DNA of 64,000 nucleotides from Pedobacter polaris (GCF_005116505.1 NZ_SWBR01000001.1:806001-870000); one strand, 5' to 3'. Shown: positions 26,701-36,015, counted from the stretch's first letter. Translations and numbers: made by a program. Notes: generated from the letters alone by a model not told the origin.

Positions 26701-26858
26701 CTAAATTAGGTAATGCTCGTATATATATCATGGCAGAAAATCCTTTCACATTAGCAAAACACAAAGGTTTAGATCCTGAACAAGCAATTAATGGTACAAG
26801 CAATAATGAAATACCTAATATTAAAACATTATCTGTTGGTTTAAATATTGGGTTTTAA
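23736..26858 (+). CDS. SusC/RagA family TonB-linked outer-membrane protein
   Basis: The start at 23736 gives MKKILQSLLIFALLFSVAFAQ, a clean signal peptide, and 1040 residues. The frame is open for 17 more codons upstream, without support. A CarboxypepD_reg-like domain (about 22-100, ITGTVIDKAGLPVPGVTVKS) is followed by the TonB-box-like EVMVVAYGAVKKESFVGSAS. The plug contains QVRVRGIGSLTQTPNPLYVIDGVP and the SusC signature VLKDASASAIYGSRAANGVILITTK, and a 22-strand-type barrel ends KTLSVGLNIGF. No STN domain is present, so it is not of the sigma-signalling type. With the SusD-like gene 11 bp downstream it imports an unknown glycan or peptide. Confidence 0.95.
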   Translation: MKKILQSLLIFALLFSVAFAQNRTITGTVIDKAGLPVPGVTVKSKGSNAVTSTSANGNFSISVPSSVTIIEFSSLGYVSQSLAIGSTNVVNVALEDSTNDLQEVMVVAYGAVKKESFVGSASTVGAKNFESRPTPSFQKSLQGAAPGIQVSSASGQPGGGTQVRVRGIGSLTQTPNPLYVIDGVPISSTASNTAGGGDLTSVAATADFLATMNPNDIESVTVLKDASASAIYGSRAANGVILITTKQGKAGITKFSATISGGYSSQAVDKHDVLTAEEYYRLYFNSYYATAIAGGATPAAAATTANTNTRNKLVVNPFNTLNPFVGGGTLAPGAALFYDTDWRDAVLRKGITKDANVSASGGTEKLRYYASGGYFDQKGIVIGSDFKRFTGKFNLSNEVNKFLSFGINNTIGNSVQNTPAGAGGAANPVRFADATANIYSLYVRDANGNPTFNASGLPNYSYINPVTPDYNPVGLNDLNQYLSKTIRITSNPYIQVKFLKNFTAKSLVSLDYTTIRENQFYNIEHGDGVAVKGRAYRYSKEDITTTYINTLAYDKSIGQHSVNVLLGQEAFKNRYDSFAAERTGFSIAGQQELGNASLPGSGTTSSVTEERFSSFFSRLNYDYADKYYLSGTFRRDGSSVFGPDNKYGNFWSIGAAWRISQEKFMSNLTFINELKLRASMGTTGNNNIGRYAAQGLYSLTGAYEGAGAAIYSQLANDVLQWEKSKTTDVGLEFSILNRRINGEVAYYKRQSDGLLFAQPLSRMTGFANLPTNLAGINNTGVEVTLGGTPIVTSDFNWNISFNVSTNNNKIKKLTSAEVADGQYMLKVGGDRYAWYLREYAGIDQTDGRAMWYMDDANGNKVTTKTLANAKFYTNHGTALPDFFGGITNTLTYKQFDFSAFTYFSYGGKVYDALEQTLTHNGISVGTQLSREVLNAWSPTNTSSTIPRFMPVNTDLSNSASSRYLHDGSYLRVKNITLGYTLKKDWAAKAKLGNARIYIMAENPFTLAKHKGLDPEQAINGTSNNEIPNIKTLSVGLNIGF

Positions 26859-26869
26859 TAAAGATAAAT

Positions 26870-28327
26870 ATGAAAAAGATAAATAAAATCGCAATTTATA
26901 CCTCATTAGTAGCAACGATCTTAGCTACTGGGTGTAAAAAAGAATTCTTAGAGGTATCACCAACTACTTCTATTAAAGCAAGTGAGGCATTTACAACTCC
27001 AGAGAGAATTGCAGCGGGTTTAACGGGACTCTATGATTTAACAACCCTTAGCTCATATACTCATGATATGATCTTAAATGCTGATATCAAAGGGAATGAC
27101 ATATTGGTAATCAGTTCAGGTAATTATAGTAGGTTTCTAACAGGATACCAATACAATCAAAACTTTACTTCAGCCGAACCTTTAGCTTATTGGAACCAAG
27201 GCTATAGGATTATTGCAGGTTGTAATCAGTTTGAATTGAACATACCGACTTCTCCATTAACAGCGGGCGAAAAAACAGCTTATTTGGCGGAAACTAGAGC
27301 GTTAAGAGCTGAAGCTTATTTTTGGTTAGTGAGATGGTTTGGTAAACCTTACACTGTTGATCCAGAGGCATTAGGTGTGCCGTTGGTGTTAGCCCCATTA
27401 GGTCCAACAGACGTACCTCCTTTGAGAAATAAAGTAAAAGAAGTTTATGCGCAAATCGTTGCAGATTTATTATATGCAGAAGCTAACATACCAACATCAA
27501 AAACAAGTGTATACAGATTTACTAAAGCTGCAATACAAGGTTATTTAGCTAGAGTGTACCTAACAATGGGTAATTATACTGAAGCAAGTAAGTATGCTAA
27601 ATTAGCGAGAGCTTCTAAACCATTAAATACTGCAGCTGCTTTATTAACTGGCTTTAATAACCCAACTTCTGAGTGGATTTATGCGCTTAATGTAAGAACT
27701 GATGATAATCAAGGCTTTCTACAAGTACACTCATTCTATGAGCCATATGATATTGGTTACTCAACTTTTAGAGCTGCTGATAATTTCTTCGATTCTTTTG
27801 CAGCTAATGATGAGCGTAAGAAACAATTCTTAGTTAAATCTAGCCCAACAGCAGCAGCAAGTACCGCTACCTATCATAGAAGAGGTACTGAAGGATGGTT
27901 AATTAACAAATTTGACTTTACCACAACTGCAGCAACTAATACTGTTTTGATTCGTTCATCAGAAATGTATTTGATTGAAGCAGAGGCTGAGGCTAGATTA
28001 GGTGTGGCCAATGAGCCAGCAGCTAAACTTGCTTTACAAGCGATACAAGCGAGAGCTATACCTGGTACTCTTCTTTCATTAAATACAGGGCAAGCTTTAA
28101 TTGATGAGATTTTGACAGAAAGAAACAAAGAGCTATATGGTGAGGGTCACAAGTTTTTCGATTTATTAAGAACAAAGACACCTATCGTGAGATTAGCAAC
28201 TAATGGTCACTGGTTAGCTTTAAATCTTCCAGTTGGAGACAATAGATTAGTATTTCCTATACCTCAAGCGGAGTTGAATGCAAATCCATTGTTAAAGCCT
28301 CAACAAAACCCTGGATACGCTAATTAA
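26870..28327 (+). CDS. SusD/RagB family nutrient-binding outer-membrane lipoprotein
   Basis: This 485-residue surface lipoprotein has a lipobox LATGC (Cys22). The SusD fold is seen in EFLEVSPTTSIKASEAFTTPERI, AETRALRAEAYFWLVRWFGKPY (the conserved helix with RAxxYF.L), GYLARVYLTMGNYTEASKYAKLA (TPR) and the C-terminal ILTERNKELYGEGHKFFDLLRTK with the ERxxEL.xEGxRxxDLxR signature. It partners the SusC-like barrel upstream as a lid over the pore. No glycoside hydrolase or regulator adjoins, so the substrate cannot be inferred. Confidence 0.95.
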   Translation: MKKINKIAIYTSLVATILATGCKKEFLEVSPTTSIKASEAFTTPERIAAGLTGLYDLTTLSSYTHDMILNADIKGNDILVISSGNYSRFLTGYQYNQNFTSAEPLAYWNQGYRIIAGCNQFELNIPTSPLTAGEKTAYLAETRALRAEAYFWLVRWFGKPYTVDPEALGVPLVLAPLGPTDVPPLRNKVKEVYAQIVADLLYAEANIPTSKTSVYRFTKAAIQGYLARVYLTMGNYTEASKYAKLARASKPLNTAAALLTGFNNPTSEWIYALNVRTDDNQGFLQVHSFYEPYDIGYSTFRAADNFFDSFAANDERKKQFLVKSSPTAAASTATYHRRGTEGWLINKFDFTTTAATNTVLIRSSEMYLIEAEAEARLGVANEPAAKLALQAIQARAIPGTLLSLNTGQALIDEILTERNKELYGEGHKFFDLLRTKTPIVRLATNGHWLALNLPVGDNRLVFPIPQAELNANPLLKPQQNPGYAN

Positions 28328-28350
28328 ATTGATAACATTTAGATAAAATA

Positions 28351-28385
28351 AAAAACCCAATCACTTAATTGTGATTGGGTTTTTT
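28351..28385. terminator. Bidirectional hairpin terminator between SusD and DoxX genes
   Basis: Arms AAAAACCCAATCAC (28351-28364) and GTGATTGGGTTTTT pair around TTAATT. There is a T-run on the right for the plus strand and an A-run on the left, which gives a T-run for the minus strand. It lies between convergent genes and can end both transcripts. Confidence 0.85.
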
Positions 28386-28407
28386 ATGTGTTATTTGAGT
28401 TTATACC

Positions 28408-28815
28408 TTATTTCTTATCAATACTATATTTCCCTGGGCCAATAAATACCAAGCCTAAAAACACAATAGCTAATTCTATGGCATGACTAGCGCCACTTAC
28501 GCCATCACCTTTACCGAAATGAACTAATGCGGCTATAACCATGGTAAAAAATAATAGCATATTAACAGGGCGGAAGAACAAACCTAAGATTAATAAAAAC
28601 CCACCCAAGCCTTCGCTAATTGCAGCCATAAAACCCCAAAAAGTTGGAAGAAAATCAATGTGAATAACCTTCATGCTACCACCCAATTGAGTCCAGCCAT
28701 CTGGTCCGCCCATAATTTTTGGCAGGCCATGAACCATCATCATTACCCCTAAACCAACTCTTAGAATTAATAATCCTGTGTTGCGATATTTACCTAAACT
28801 TTCGAAAATTGCCAT
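28408..28815 (-). CDS. DoxX family membrane protein
   Basis: The start at 28815 (MAIFESLGKYRNTGLLILRV) gives 135 residues, the normal length for DoxX. The longer frame to 28854 would overlap the S66 peptidase gene. Four membrane helices are evident, and the family features are ILRVGLGVMMMVHGLPKI, a loop with the GPDGWTQLGGSM segment, GGFLLILGLFFRPV and FFTMVIAALVHFGKG. DoxX proteins are often linked to thiosulfate oxidation or redox stress, but most are uncharacterised. The start is 1 bp from the stop of the LD-carboxypeptidase gene, so they are likely co-transcribed. Confidence 0.9.
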   Translation of the reverse strand: MAIFESLGKYRNTGLLILRVGLGVMMMVHGLPKIMGGPDGWTQLGGSMKVIHIDFLPTFWGFMAAISEGLGGFLLILGLFFRPVNMLLFFTMVIAALVHFGKGDGVSGASHAIELAIVFLGLVFIGPGKYSIDKK

Positions 28816-28816
28816 G

Positions 28817-29716
28817 TTATAAATAGTTAAATTGAACGTTATTTTTACTAACACTTAAAGATACTAATTTACCCAGTATCATTGCTCTGTTATCATCAAT
28901 ATGTCCAGTAGGGAAATTAAAACACACTGGGTAATCGTACTCTTTTACCAATTCCCAAATTAACTCTTCAGGCGTTTGTCCGAAAGGAATTTTCTCCTCA
29001 TCAATTTCATTAAAAGCACCAATTACCAATCCTTTTAGGTTAGCCAATTTGCCTGCTCTTTTTAGTAGGCGCATCATCCGGTCAATGGCATACTCACGTT
29101 CACCAACATCTTCTAAAAAGAGAATTTTATCAGTATAGTCCATTTCAGATTCAGAACCTTGTACGGTTATAAGTAAACTTAAATTTCCGCCAATTAAAAT
29201 CCCTTCGGCGGCACCATCTTTACTATTAAAATCACTAGTATAAGTATAGGAAATGTTCTCGCCAAAAAGCGATTTACGCAAACTCTCTAAAGCTGCGGGT
29301 GTACTTTCCTCAAAAGTATAAGGCATTTGGGCATGGATGCTTTGTACATTTAATTTTGCAAAGGCGTGCGCTAATAAAATCGTAATGTCGCTAAAGCCAA
29401 CTAACCATTTAGGGTTTTTATTAAATGCGGTAAAATCCAATTGATCAATTATCCTAATGGTACCATAACCTCCTCTACCAGCAATAATTGCTTTGATGCT
29501 TGGATCATCTAGGTATTGTTGCAAATCTGCAGTTCTTTCTTCATCTGTGCCAGAAAATTGGTGGTAAGAGCCCGTAACTGTTTTACCTTCAATTACTTCT
29601 AATCCCCATTCTTTTAAAATGGCAATCCCAGCTTCAATACTTTTGGGTAATTTTTTTGCTGGGCATACAATTGCAATTTTGTCTCCTTTTTTTAAATACG
29701 TTGGCTGTTTAATCAT
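28817..29716 (-). CDS. LD-carboxypeptidase (peptidase family S66)
   Basis: This 299-residue enzyme cleaves the L-Lys/DAP-D-Ala bond of tetrapeptides during peptidoglycan recycling. The start [21 protein letters not shown] is typical. The catalytic triad motifs are visible: the nucleophile Ser in [12 protein letters not shown], the Glu in [14 protein letters not shown], and the His in [27 protein letters not shown] is the conserved loop before the nucleophile. Its start overlaps the metG promoter region, divergent. No signal peptide is seen, in agreement with cytoplasmic LdcA. Confidence 0.94.
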   Translation of the reverse strand: MIKQPTYLKKGDKIAIVCPAKKLPKSIEAGIAILKEWGLEVIEGKTVTGSYHQFSGTDEERTADLQQYLDDPSIKAIIAGRGGYGTIRIIDQLDFTAFNKNPKWLVGFSDITILLAHAFAKLNVQSIHAQMPYTFEESTPAALESLRKSLFGENISYTYTSDFNSKDGAAEGILIGGNLSLLITVQGSESEMDYTDKILFLEDVGEREYAIDRMMRLLKRAGKLANLKGLVIGAFNEIDEEKIPFGQTPEELIWELVKEYDYPVCFNFPTGHIDDNRAMILGKLVSLSVSKNNVQFNYL

Positions 29717-29728
29717 GCATAAATCACT

Positions 29729-29736
29729 TATCTTTG
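29729..29736 (+). promoter_or_regulatory. Candidate Bacteroidota -7 box for metG
   Basis: TATCTTTG matches the phylum's TAnnTTTG -7 consensus. It lies 19 bp before the TTG start at 29755, so the mRNA would have a very short leader. No good -33 TTTG is seen at the standard distance. Confidence 0.5.
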
Positions 29737-29754
29737 CAAAATAAAAAAATAGTT

Positions 29755-31863
29755 TTGGATAACAGTAAAATTAAAAGATATACCGTAACGGCAGCTTTGC
29801 CTTACACCAATGGTCCGGTTCATATTGGTCACTTGGCAGGCGTTTATTTGCCAGCAGATACCTATGTGCGCTATCTCCGCTCTAATAACAAAGCAGTTAA
29901 ATTTATTTGCGGCTCAGATGAAAATGGGGTTCCAATTACGTTAAAAGCAAAAAAGGAAGGCATTAGCCCACAAGAAGTTGTAGATAAATACCACAAAATT
30001 ATTGGCGACTCTTTTAAAGAGTTTGGTGTGTCTTTTGATATTTATCACCGTACATCATCATTAACTCACCACCAAACTGCATCGGGCTTTTTTAAAAAAC
30101 TGTATGATGATGGTGTTTTTACTGAAGAAGTTACCGAGCAATATTATGATGAGAAAGCGCAAACTTTCTTGGCAGATCGTTACATTACAGGTACCTGCCC
30201 TAGATGTGGTAATGAAAATGCCTATGGCGATCAGTGTGAAAGCTGTGGAAGTACTTTAAATGCTACTGACCTAATTAATCCAAAATCTACCTTGTCTGGA
30301 GAACCTCCTGTGCGTAAAGAAACCAAAAATTGGTTTTTACCATTAGACAAGTACGAAGACAAATTACGTGCCTATATAGAGAGCCACAAAGAATGGCGGC
30401 CAAATGTATACGGACAATGCCAAAGTTGGTTAAACGCAGGTTTACAGCCAAGAGCAATGACCAGAGATTTAGATTGGGGTGTAAAAGTGCCGATTAAAGG
30501 TGCCGATGGTAAAGTTTTGTATGTGTGGTTTGATGCCCCAATTGGCTATATTTCTGCTACAAAAGAGCTTTGCAATTACGCTACACTTGATGTTTGGAAT
30601 CCAAAGGCTGAAGAATATTACATCAACCCAATGGAAGATGATAAGTGCGGCTGGGAAGAATATTGGAAAGACGATTCTACCAAATTAGTGCACTTTATTG
30701 GAAAGGATAATATTGTTTTCCATTGTATTATTTTTCCAGCAATGCTGATGGCGCATGGCGATTATATTTTAGCTGATAACGTACCAGCCAACGAGTTTTT
30801 AAATTTAGAAGGACAGAAAATATCTACCTCAAAAAATTGGGCTGTTTGGTTAAATGAATATTTGGTTGAGTTTCCTGATAAGCAAGATGTATTGCGCTAT
30901 GTTTTAACGGCAACTGCACCAGAAACTAAGGATAACGATTTTACTTGGAAAGATTTTCAGGCACGCAACAACAATGAATTGGTTGCCATTTTAGGAAATT
31001 TCATCAACAGAGTTACCGTACTTACCCACAAATATTTTGATGGTAAAGTGCCAATGCTAATGCAAATTACAGACCAAGATCAAGCGGTAATTGACGAATT
31101 GGCAAGCTATCCTGCTAAAATTAGTGCTTCTATAGAAAACTACAGATTTAGAGAGGCATTATCAGAAGTAATGAATGTTGCTCGTTTGGGAAATAAATAT
31201 TTAGCTGATACAGAGCCTTGGAAAGCCATTAAAACCGATGAAGATAGGGTAAGAACTATTTTGCATATCTCTCTACAAATTGCAGCAAACCTTGAGGTTT
31301 TAATTGAGCCATTTTTGCCTTTCACTGCCGATAAATTAATGAAGATGTTAAATTATGGCGGGCACCAATGGGAAGATGCAGGGGGCCTTAATTTACTAGC
31401 TCGCGGGCACCAATTAAACGAACCCACGTTATTGTTCGCTAAAATTGAAGATGAAGAAGTACAAGCTCAAATTGATAAATTAAATAATAGCAAAGCTGAA
31501 AATGCGCAAGCAAATACTTCATTAGTTCCAGCGAAAGAGAATATTCAATTTGATGATTTTGGAGCTATGGATATTCGTGTAGCTACCATTATTGCTGCAG
31601 AGAAAGTAGAGAAAACCAAAAAATTATTAAAGCTAACGGTAATTACTGGCTTGGATGAACGTACAGTAGTTTCGGGCATTGCCGAATATTATAAGCCAGA
31701 AGATATCATTGGGCAACAAGTAAGTTTGTTGGTAAACCTTGCACCAAGAGAAATTAAAGGAATTGTTTCACAAGGCATGATTTTAATGGCTGAAGATTCT
31801 GCTGGTAAATTAACTTTCGTAGCACCATCAACTAAGTTTGAAAATGGTAGTGTAGTAAGGTAA
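29755..31863 (+). CDS. metG: Methionyl-tRNA synthetase MetG, with C-terminal tRNA-binding domain
   Basis: The enzyme charges initiator and elongator tRNA-Met. From the start codon TTG at 29755 the protein begins [20 protein letters not shown], the usual N-terminus. A second TTG at 29734 lies inside a promoter-like TATCTTTG and is less likely. There is no in-frame ATG at the expected place, so the start is unusual. Motifs: [16 protein letters not shown] (HIGH), a zinc set CPRCG...CESCG, and the class-I lysine loop KISTSKNW in place of KMSKS. The C-terminal 110 residues (from [20 protein letters not shown]) form the dimerising tRNA-binding domain. About 702 residues, normal for the phylum. Confidence 0.95.
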   Translation: MDNSKIKRYTVTAALPYTNGPVHIGHLAGVYLPADTYVRYLRSNNKAVKFICGSDENGVPITLKAKKEGISPQEVVDKYHKIIGDSFKEFGVSFDIYHRTSSLTHHQTASGFFKKLYDDGVFTEEVTEQYYDEKAQTFLADRYITGTCPRCGNENAYGDQCESCGSTLNATDLINPKSTLSGEPPVRKETKNWFLPLDKYEDKLRAYIESHKEWRPNVYGQCQSWLNAGLQPRAMTRDLDWGVKVPIKGADGKVLYVWFDAPIGYISATKELCNYATLDVWNPKAEEYYINPMEDDKCGWEEYWKDDSTKLVHFIGKDNIVFHCIIFPAMLMAHGDYILADNVPANEFLNLEGQKISTSKNWAVWLNEYLVEFPDKQDVLRYVLTATAPETKDNDFTWKDFQARNNNELVAILGNFINRVTVLTHKYFDGKVPMLMQITDQDQAVIDELASYPAKISASIENYRFREALSEVMNVARLGNKYLADTEPWKAIKTDEDRVRTILHISLQIAANLEVLIEPFLPFTADKLMKMLNYGGHQWEDAGGLNLLARGHQLNEPTLLFAKIEDEEVQAQIDKLNNSKAENAQANTSLVPAKENIQFDDFGAMDIRVATIIAAEKVEKTKKLLKLTVITGLDERTVVSGIAEYYKPEDIIGQQVSLLVNLAPREIKGIVSQGMILMAEDSAGKLTFVAPSTKFENGSVVR

Positions 31864-31881
31864 TTCATTTTATGTATAACT

Positions 31882-31919
31882 AAAGCCTTCTGATTTTGCA
31901 AAATCAGAAGGCTTTTTTA
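31882..31919 (+). terminator. Intrinsic terminator after metG
   Basis: A perfect palindrome of 34 bases (31882-31915; arms AAAGCCTTCTGATTTTG / CAAAATCAGAAGGCTTT) ends in a T-run. It lies 19 bp after the metG stop and 64 bp from the convergent ABC-F stop. Confidence 0.85.
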
Positions 31920-31978
31920 TGTCAATTTATATTGCATATAAGAGTGAATATCATTAATATAGATAAAATCTATAATGT

Positions 31979-33568
31979 TTATTTCAATTCAATCACTTTG
32001 TCTATATAGATCTGTTCCAAGAAATACTCATCATGAGATACAACTAAAAGTGTGCCTTGATAATCATTGATCGCTGAAGTTAGGATTTCTATATTTTTAA
32101 TATCGAGGTTATTAGTGGGCTCGTCAAGTATAATCATGTCCGGAGTCTGATTGCTTATTGTAAATGAACATAAGATCAAGCGCATTTTCTCTCCACCGCT
32201 TAAGGTAACACAAGGTTTATCCCAATAATCCATTGTAAATAAAAATCTATTTAAGAGGATCTTTATTTCATGTTCCTGCAGGCTACCATCATTAAAATGC
32301 TGAGCCTGTTCGTAAACGCTTAGACTATTGTTGATAAAGGAATAATCCTGATCTATGTAGATTGATTTAAAACTAGCCTTGTAAAATGTTCCAGATTGAG
32401 GCTTTATCTCTCCTAAAATTACCTTAATTAAAGTTGTCTTTCCAGAACCATTTCCTCCTTTAATCGCTATTCGATCACCACTTTTAATCTGAAAATTTAA
32501 ATCTTTAGGCCAAACAGGCAAATCATGATATTCAAAATTGATAGTTTCAGCCTCGGCTAAAATCTTTCCATTGTGTAATTTTGACTGATCAAAATTCATT
32601 TTCATTTGATCTCGTTCTGGTATCGCCTCACGCAATTGATGTAATTCTTGTGAAATAGAATTTAGTTTGCCGGTGTGAACAGCCTTCATTTGAGCCGTAC
32701 TTTTTTCAGCCTTATTTCGCAAGGTATTCATGGAAATAGTAGGTAAACCCGCCTTTTCCTGTTTTTTCTTACCTTTGGCATCTAATTTTTGTTGTCTTTC
32801 TAAAGTTTCCCGCTCCGTTTCTTTTGCCTTGCGAAGCATTTTTTCTTTATTTTTTACATCTTGATTTAATGCTTCTATTCCTAAATATTTTTGCTCGACA
32901 TAAAAATCATAATTCCCACCATAAGCTACAATACCTTTTTTGCTCAATTCATAAACAGGGCTTAGCAGATTTAACAATTTTCGATCATGGCTTACCACAA
33001 CTAATGTGGCTTTGGTAGATTGTATGTAATCGTACAGTATATTTCTGCTGTAAACGTCTAAATGATTAGTTGGCTCATCTAATAAAACAAATTGTGGTTG
33101 GTGAACAAGAAGACCAGCAAGAAAGACTTTTGTTTTCTGACCTCCACTAAGTGTCTCCATTTTCTGCGTAAACGATAACTCTTTTAAACCCCAGTGTGTT
33201 AAAGCGTTTCTACATCGATCTTCAATTGTCCAATCGTTATTCAATAGAGTCATATTTTCATCCGTTACGTTACCCTCTAAAATTTCGTATAAAGCATTTA
33301 TTTTAGCAGTTACATGAAGAGCTTGGGCAATGCTGCAATCATTATATTGCCCAAAAAGTTGAGGGATGTAATATGGTTTCTCGAGCGATTTTAAGGTACC
33401 GCTTGATGGCAGCAACTCTCCTGCTAATATTTTCAACAGTGTAGATTTTCCTGTACCATTGTTGCCAACAAGTGCAACTTTATCATGTTTGTTAATGCTG
33501 AGATTTAAATTACTGAACAGTAAATCTCTATTTGGGTGTACGTAAGTAACACCTTGTATTGTAAGCAT
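31979..33568 (-). CDS. ABC-F family ATPase (duplicated ABC domains)
   Basis: The 529-residue protein has no membrane segments. It has two ABC domains joined by a basic linker of about 85 residues (about 240-325, KEKMLRKAKETERETLERQQ) that corresponds to the P-site tRNA interaction motif. Domain 1: Walker A GNNGTGKST, signature LSGGQKTK, Walker B FVLLDEPTNHLD. Domain 2: GGNGSGKTT, LSGGEKMR, MIILDEPTNNLD. ABC-F proteins act on the ribosome, either as translation factors or as antibiotic-target protection proteins. I cannot tell which from sequence. It stands alone, with no other resistance gene nearby, and ends convergent with metG. Confidence 0.93.
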   Translation of the reverse strand: MLTIQGVTYVHPNRDLLFSNLNLSINKHDKVALVGNNGTGKSTLLKILAGELLPSSGTLKSLEKPYYIPQLFGQYNDCSIAQALHVTAKINALYEILEGNVTDENMTLLNNDWTIEDRCRNALTHWGLKELSFTQKMETLSGGQKTKVFLAGLLVHQPQFVLLDEPTNHLDVYSRNILYDYIQSTKATLVVVSHDRKLLNLLSPVYELSKKGIVAYGGNYDFYVEQKYLGIEALNQDVKNKEKMLRKAKETERETLERQQKLDAKGKKKQEKAGLPTISMNTLRNKAEKSTAQMKAVHTGKLNSISQELHQLREAIPERDQMKMNFDQSKLHNGKILAEAETINFEYHDLPVWPKDLNFQIKSGDRIAIKGGNGSGKTTLIKVILGEIKPQSGTFYKASFKSIYIDQDYSFINNSLSVYEQAQHFNDGSLQEHEIKILLNRFLFTMDYWDKPCVTLSGGEKMRLILCSFTISNQTPDMIILDEPTNNLDIKNIEILTSAINDYQGTLLVVSHDEYFLEQIYIDKVIELK

Positions 33569-33824
33569 AATTTCTTTTTTAAAATGAATAATAAAAAGGC
33601 TTGTATTAAGCCTATTGATTTTTTCGCGAAAAGAAATTGAATCCTACATGTGGTGTTTTTGATTGATTACAAAAGTAGCGATTTTCTTAAAATAATTCAA
33701 ATTTGTGTATCGAACGGCGATATTGGGATTTGTTAGCAGAACGTAAAGGATTTTTTATCGTGCCGATCACTACTACTCTTTACCTATATTTACAAATCAC
33801 GCTTAATAGAACTAACACCAAACG

Positions 33825-34676
33825 GTGAAAAAAATTCCCATCAGACATATTGAAGAACCAAATCTTGCTGGCAATTTTAGCATCAAATCAATTGAGAATT
33901 TGCTAAATGAAAGCGATATGGTGCAAGAGTTACACGGGCATAATTTCTTTTACTTATTGGTTGTGAAAACAGGAAGTGGTGCACATGAAATTGATTTTAT
34001 CAATCATAGTGTTGATGATGGCACCTTGTTTTTAATGCGCCCTGGGCAAGTACATCAACTTACTTTAAAAGCGGGGAGTACAGGTTACCTACTCCAGTTT
34101 AAACCTGGGTTTTTTGATGCACAAGATAAATTAACACCTCAGTTTTTAAGACAGGTAAGTCACAGGAATTTTTGTAAACTGCCACAAATCCAGTTCGATA
34201 AACTAGACAAACATTTAACGCATATACTTCAAGAATTTACAGATCAGCAAGAAGGTTATCAAGATGCCATTAAATCAAGTCTGCACATTTTCTTTATTGA
34301 ACTTTTAAGAAAATGCCATGCTAATAAAGCAGCTATCCCAGTAAACAATAGTTATGCGCAAGAAAAATTAGAACAGTTTTTAGAGCTTTTAGAGACTCAT
34401 TTAACCATCCATAAGCAAGTTGCTGAATATTCGAGGTTAATGAATCTCTCCCAATATCAATTGAGTACAATTACCAAATCCTTATTAGACAAAAAACCTT
34501 CTGAACTAATTAATGATACGATAATTTTAGAATCGAAAAGACAGTTGCTGGCCACGCCCAATCAAGTCAATCAAATCGCTTATCATTTAGGGTATGAAGA
34601 CGCATCTTACTTCATTAGATTTTTCAAAAAGCATACAGGATTTTCGCCAGAAACTTTTAGAAACAATTTCAAATAA
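33825..34676 (+). CDS. AraC family transcriptional regulator
   Basis: The 283-residue regulator begins with GTG at 33825 (MKKIPIRHIEEPNLAGNF). An N-terminal cupin-like sensor (about 15-150) contains HGHNFFYLLVVKTGSGAHEIDF and FLMRPGQVHQLTLKAGSTGYLLQF. The C-terminal double HTH (about 185-283) has LMNLSQYQLSTITKSLLDKKPSELIND and the family signature NQIAYHLGYEDASYFIRFFKKHTGFSPETFR. It precedes a same-strand cluster (small membrane protein, flavin oxidoreductase, SDR) with a 78-bp gap and is the likely regulator of that cluster. The effector is unknown. Confidence 0.93.
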   Translation: MKKIPIRHIEEPNLAGNFSIKSIENLLNESDMVQELHGHNFFYLLVVKTGSGAHEIDFINHSVDDGTLFLMRPGQVHQLTLKAGSTGYLLQFKPGFFDAQDKLTPQFLRQVSHRNFCKLPQIQFDKLDKHLTHILQEFTDQQEGYQDAIKSSLHIFFIELLRKCHANKAAIPVNNSYAQEKLEQFLELLETHLTIHKQVAEYSRLMNLSQYQLSTITKSLLDKKPSELINDTIILESKRQLLATPNQVNQIAYHLGYEDASYFIRFFKKHTGFSPETFRNNFK

Positions 34677-34754
34677 GTCCTACTTAACCTCAATTTTGTC
34701 CTATCTGATTGCCTATTAGCTTCAATATCTTTGTTTTATCAAATCTAATTAGAA

Positions 34755-34976
34755 ATGAAAACAAGATTAAAATTAATAGCGGCCTTTAAAATATGGATAG
34801 TGATTTATCCATCGATATTACTTTTTCATTACCTGTTCGGTCAATCAATATCAGCTTTGCCAACTTACCAAAAGAGCCTCATATTAACACTTACGTTAGT
34901 ACCTTGGGTTATTTTTGTTGGTGTTCCCTTGGTAGATTTTATCGCCAGCATATTTATAAAAGATAAAACCAACTAA
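34755..34976 (+). CDS. Small two-TM membrane protein, function unknown
   Basis: The 73-residue protein has two hydrophobic helices, about 8-27 (IAAFKIWIVIYPSILLFHYL) and 42-65 (LILTLTLVPWVIFVGVPLVDF), and a short basic tail. It lies 4 bp before the flavin oxidoreductase gene and after the AraC gene, so it is probably part of the same transcript. The LVPWVIFVGVPLVD block resembles small inner-membrane proteins encoded beside oxidoreductases, but I cannot name a family. Confidence 0.7.
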   Translation: MKTRLKLIAAFKIWIVIYPSILLFHYLFGQSISALPTYQKSLILTLTLVPWVIFVGVPLVDFIASIFIKDKTN

Positions 34977-34980
34977 AAGG

Positions 34981-35997
34981 ATGAAAAGGTTAGCCAGCAA
35001 CTCAAGGCGACAATTTATCAAACAAAGTGGATCTGCGCTAGCCGCTACCATTTTTTACAAATTAACAAAAACCTTAAATACCCATAAAATGAAAGACTTT
35101 AAAGAATTTGATGCCATCATCATCGGTGGAAGTTACTCCGGCCTAGCTGCAGGGATGGCCTTAGGTAGAGCATTAAGACAAGTGCTAATTATTGATAGCG
35201 GGGCTCCGTGTAATGCACAAACCCCTTTTTCACACAACTTCCTTACCCAAGATGGCGAAACCCCTGCTGCAATTGCTAAACTTGCCAAACAACAAGTTCA
35301 GGCTTATCCAACCATCAGCTTTGTTGAGGGATTGGCAATCAAAGCAAGCAAAACACAAAACGGTTTCTCTGTTCAAGTTTCTTCTGGCGATTTATTCCAT
35401 GCCAAAAAGTTAATTTTTGCAACTGGTGTTAAAGATCAAATGGCGCAAATGGAAGGATTTAAAGAGTGTTGGGGCATTTCGATATTACATTGCCCTTATT
35501 GCCATGGTTACGAAGTGCGCAACGAAAAGACAGGTATTTTAGGCAATGGAGAAGTAGGATATGAGTTTGCGCAACTCATTAACAATTGGACTGATGATTT
35601 AACCATATTCACAAATGGTGCTGCTACATTTACTATGGCACAATTAGAAAAACTGAAGAAGAATAACATCAAAATTGTAGAAAATGAGATAGAAAAATTA
35701 GCCCACGTATATGGCAATCTACAACACATTGTTTTTAAAGATGATACAACAATTCCACTAAAAGCAATTTATACCAGAACACCTTTTAAACAGCACTGCG
35801 ATTTAATTGAAACATTGGGCTGTAAACTAACAGAAGACGGTTATGTTAAAATTGATGACATGCAGCGTACTACTATAGATGGGGTTTTTGCTTGTGGAGA
35901 TAATGCCACTCGCATGCGCTCTGTTGCAAATGCTGTGGCGCAAGGAACCTTTACGGGGGCTGTAGTGAACAGGCAAATCATCGCAGAAGAATTTTAA
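34981..35997 (+). CDS. NAD(P)/FAD-dependent oxidoreductase, thioredoxin-reductase-like, with Tat-like N-terminus
   Basis: The core (from about residue 38) is a two-Rossmann flavoprotein: FAD motif DAIIIGGSYSGLAAG, the CPYCHGYE redox-site region with Cys171 and Cys174, the NAD(P) motif GILGNGEVGYEFAQL, and the FAD-closing GVFACGDNATRMRSV. In front sits NSRRQFIKQSGSALAATIF, a twin-arginine-like leader unusual for this normally cytoplasmic family. A start at 35089 (MKDFKEFDA) would give a conventional leaderless enzyme of 302 residues. The upstream start lies 4 bp after the small membrane gene. The reaction is probably disulfide or quinone-type reduction; the substrate is unknown. Next gene: SDR, 18 bp downstream. 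Confidence 0.88.
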   Translation: MKRLASNSRRQFIKQSGSALAATIFYKLTKTLNTHKMKDFKEFDAIIIGGSYSGLAAGMALGRALRQVLIIDSGAPCNAQTPFSHNFLTQDGETPAAIAKLAKQQVQAYPTISFVEGLAIKASKTQNGFSVQVSSGDLFHAKKLIFATGVKDQMAQMEGFKECWGISILHCPYCHGYEVRNEKTGILGNGEVGYEFAQLINNWTDDLTIFTNGAATFTMAQLEKLKKNNIKIVENEIEKLAHVYGNLQHIVFKDDTTIPLKAIYTRTPFKQHCDLIETLGCKLTEDGYVKIDDMQRTTIDGVFACGDNATRMRSVANAVAQGTFTGAVVNRQIIAEEF

Positions 35998-36015
35998 AAT
36001 TAAACACACACAAAA

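Noticed and set aside
31882..31919. Palindrome considered as a mobile-element end
   Set aside because: Its position after metG and the T-run make it an intrinsic terminator.
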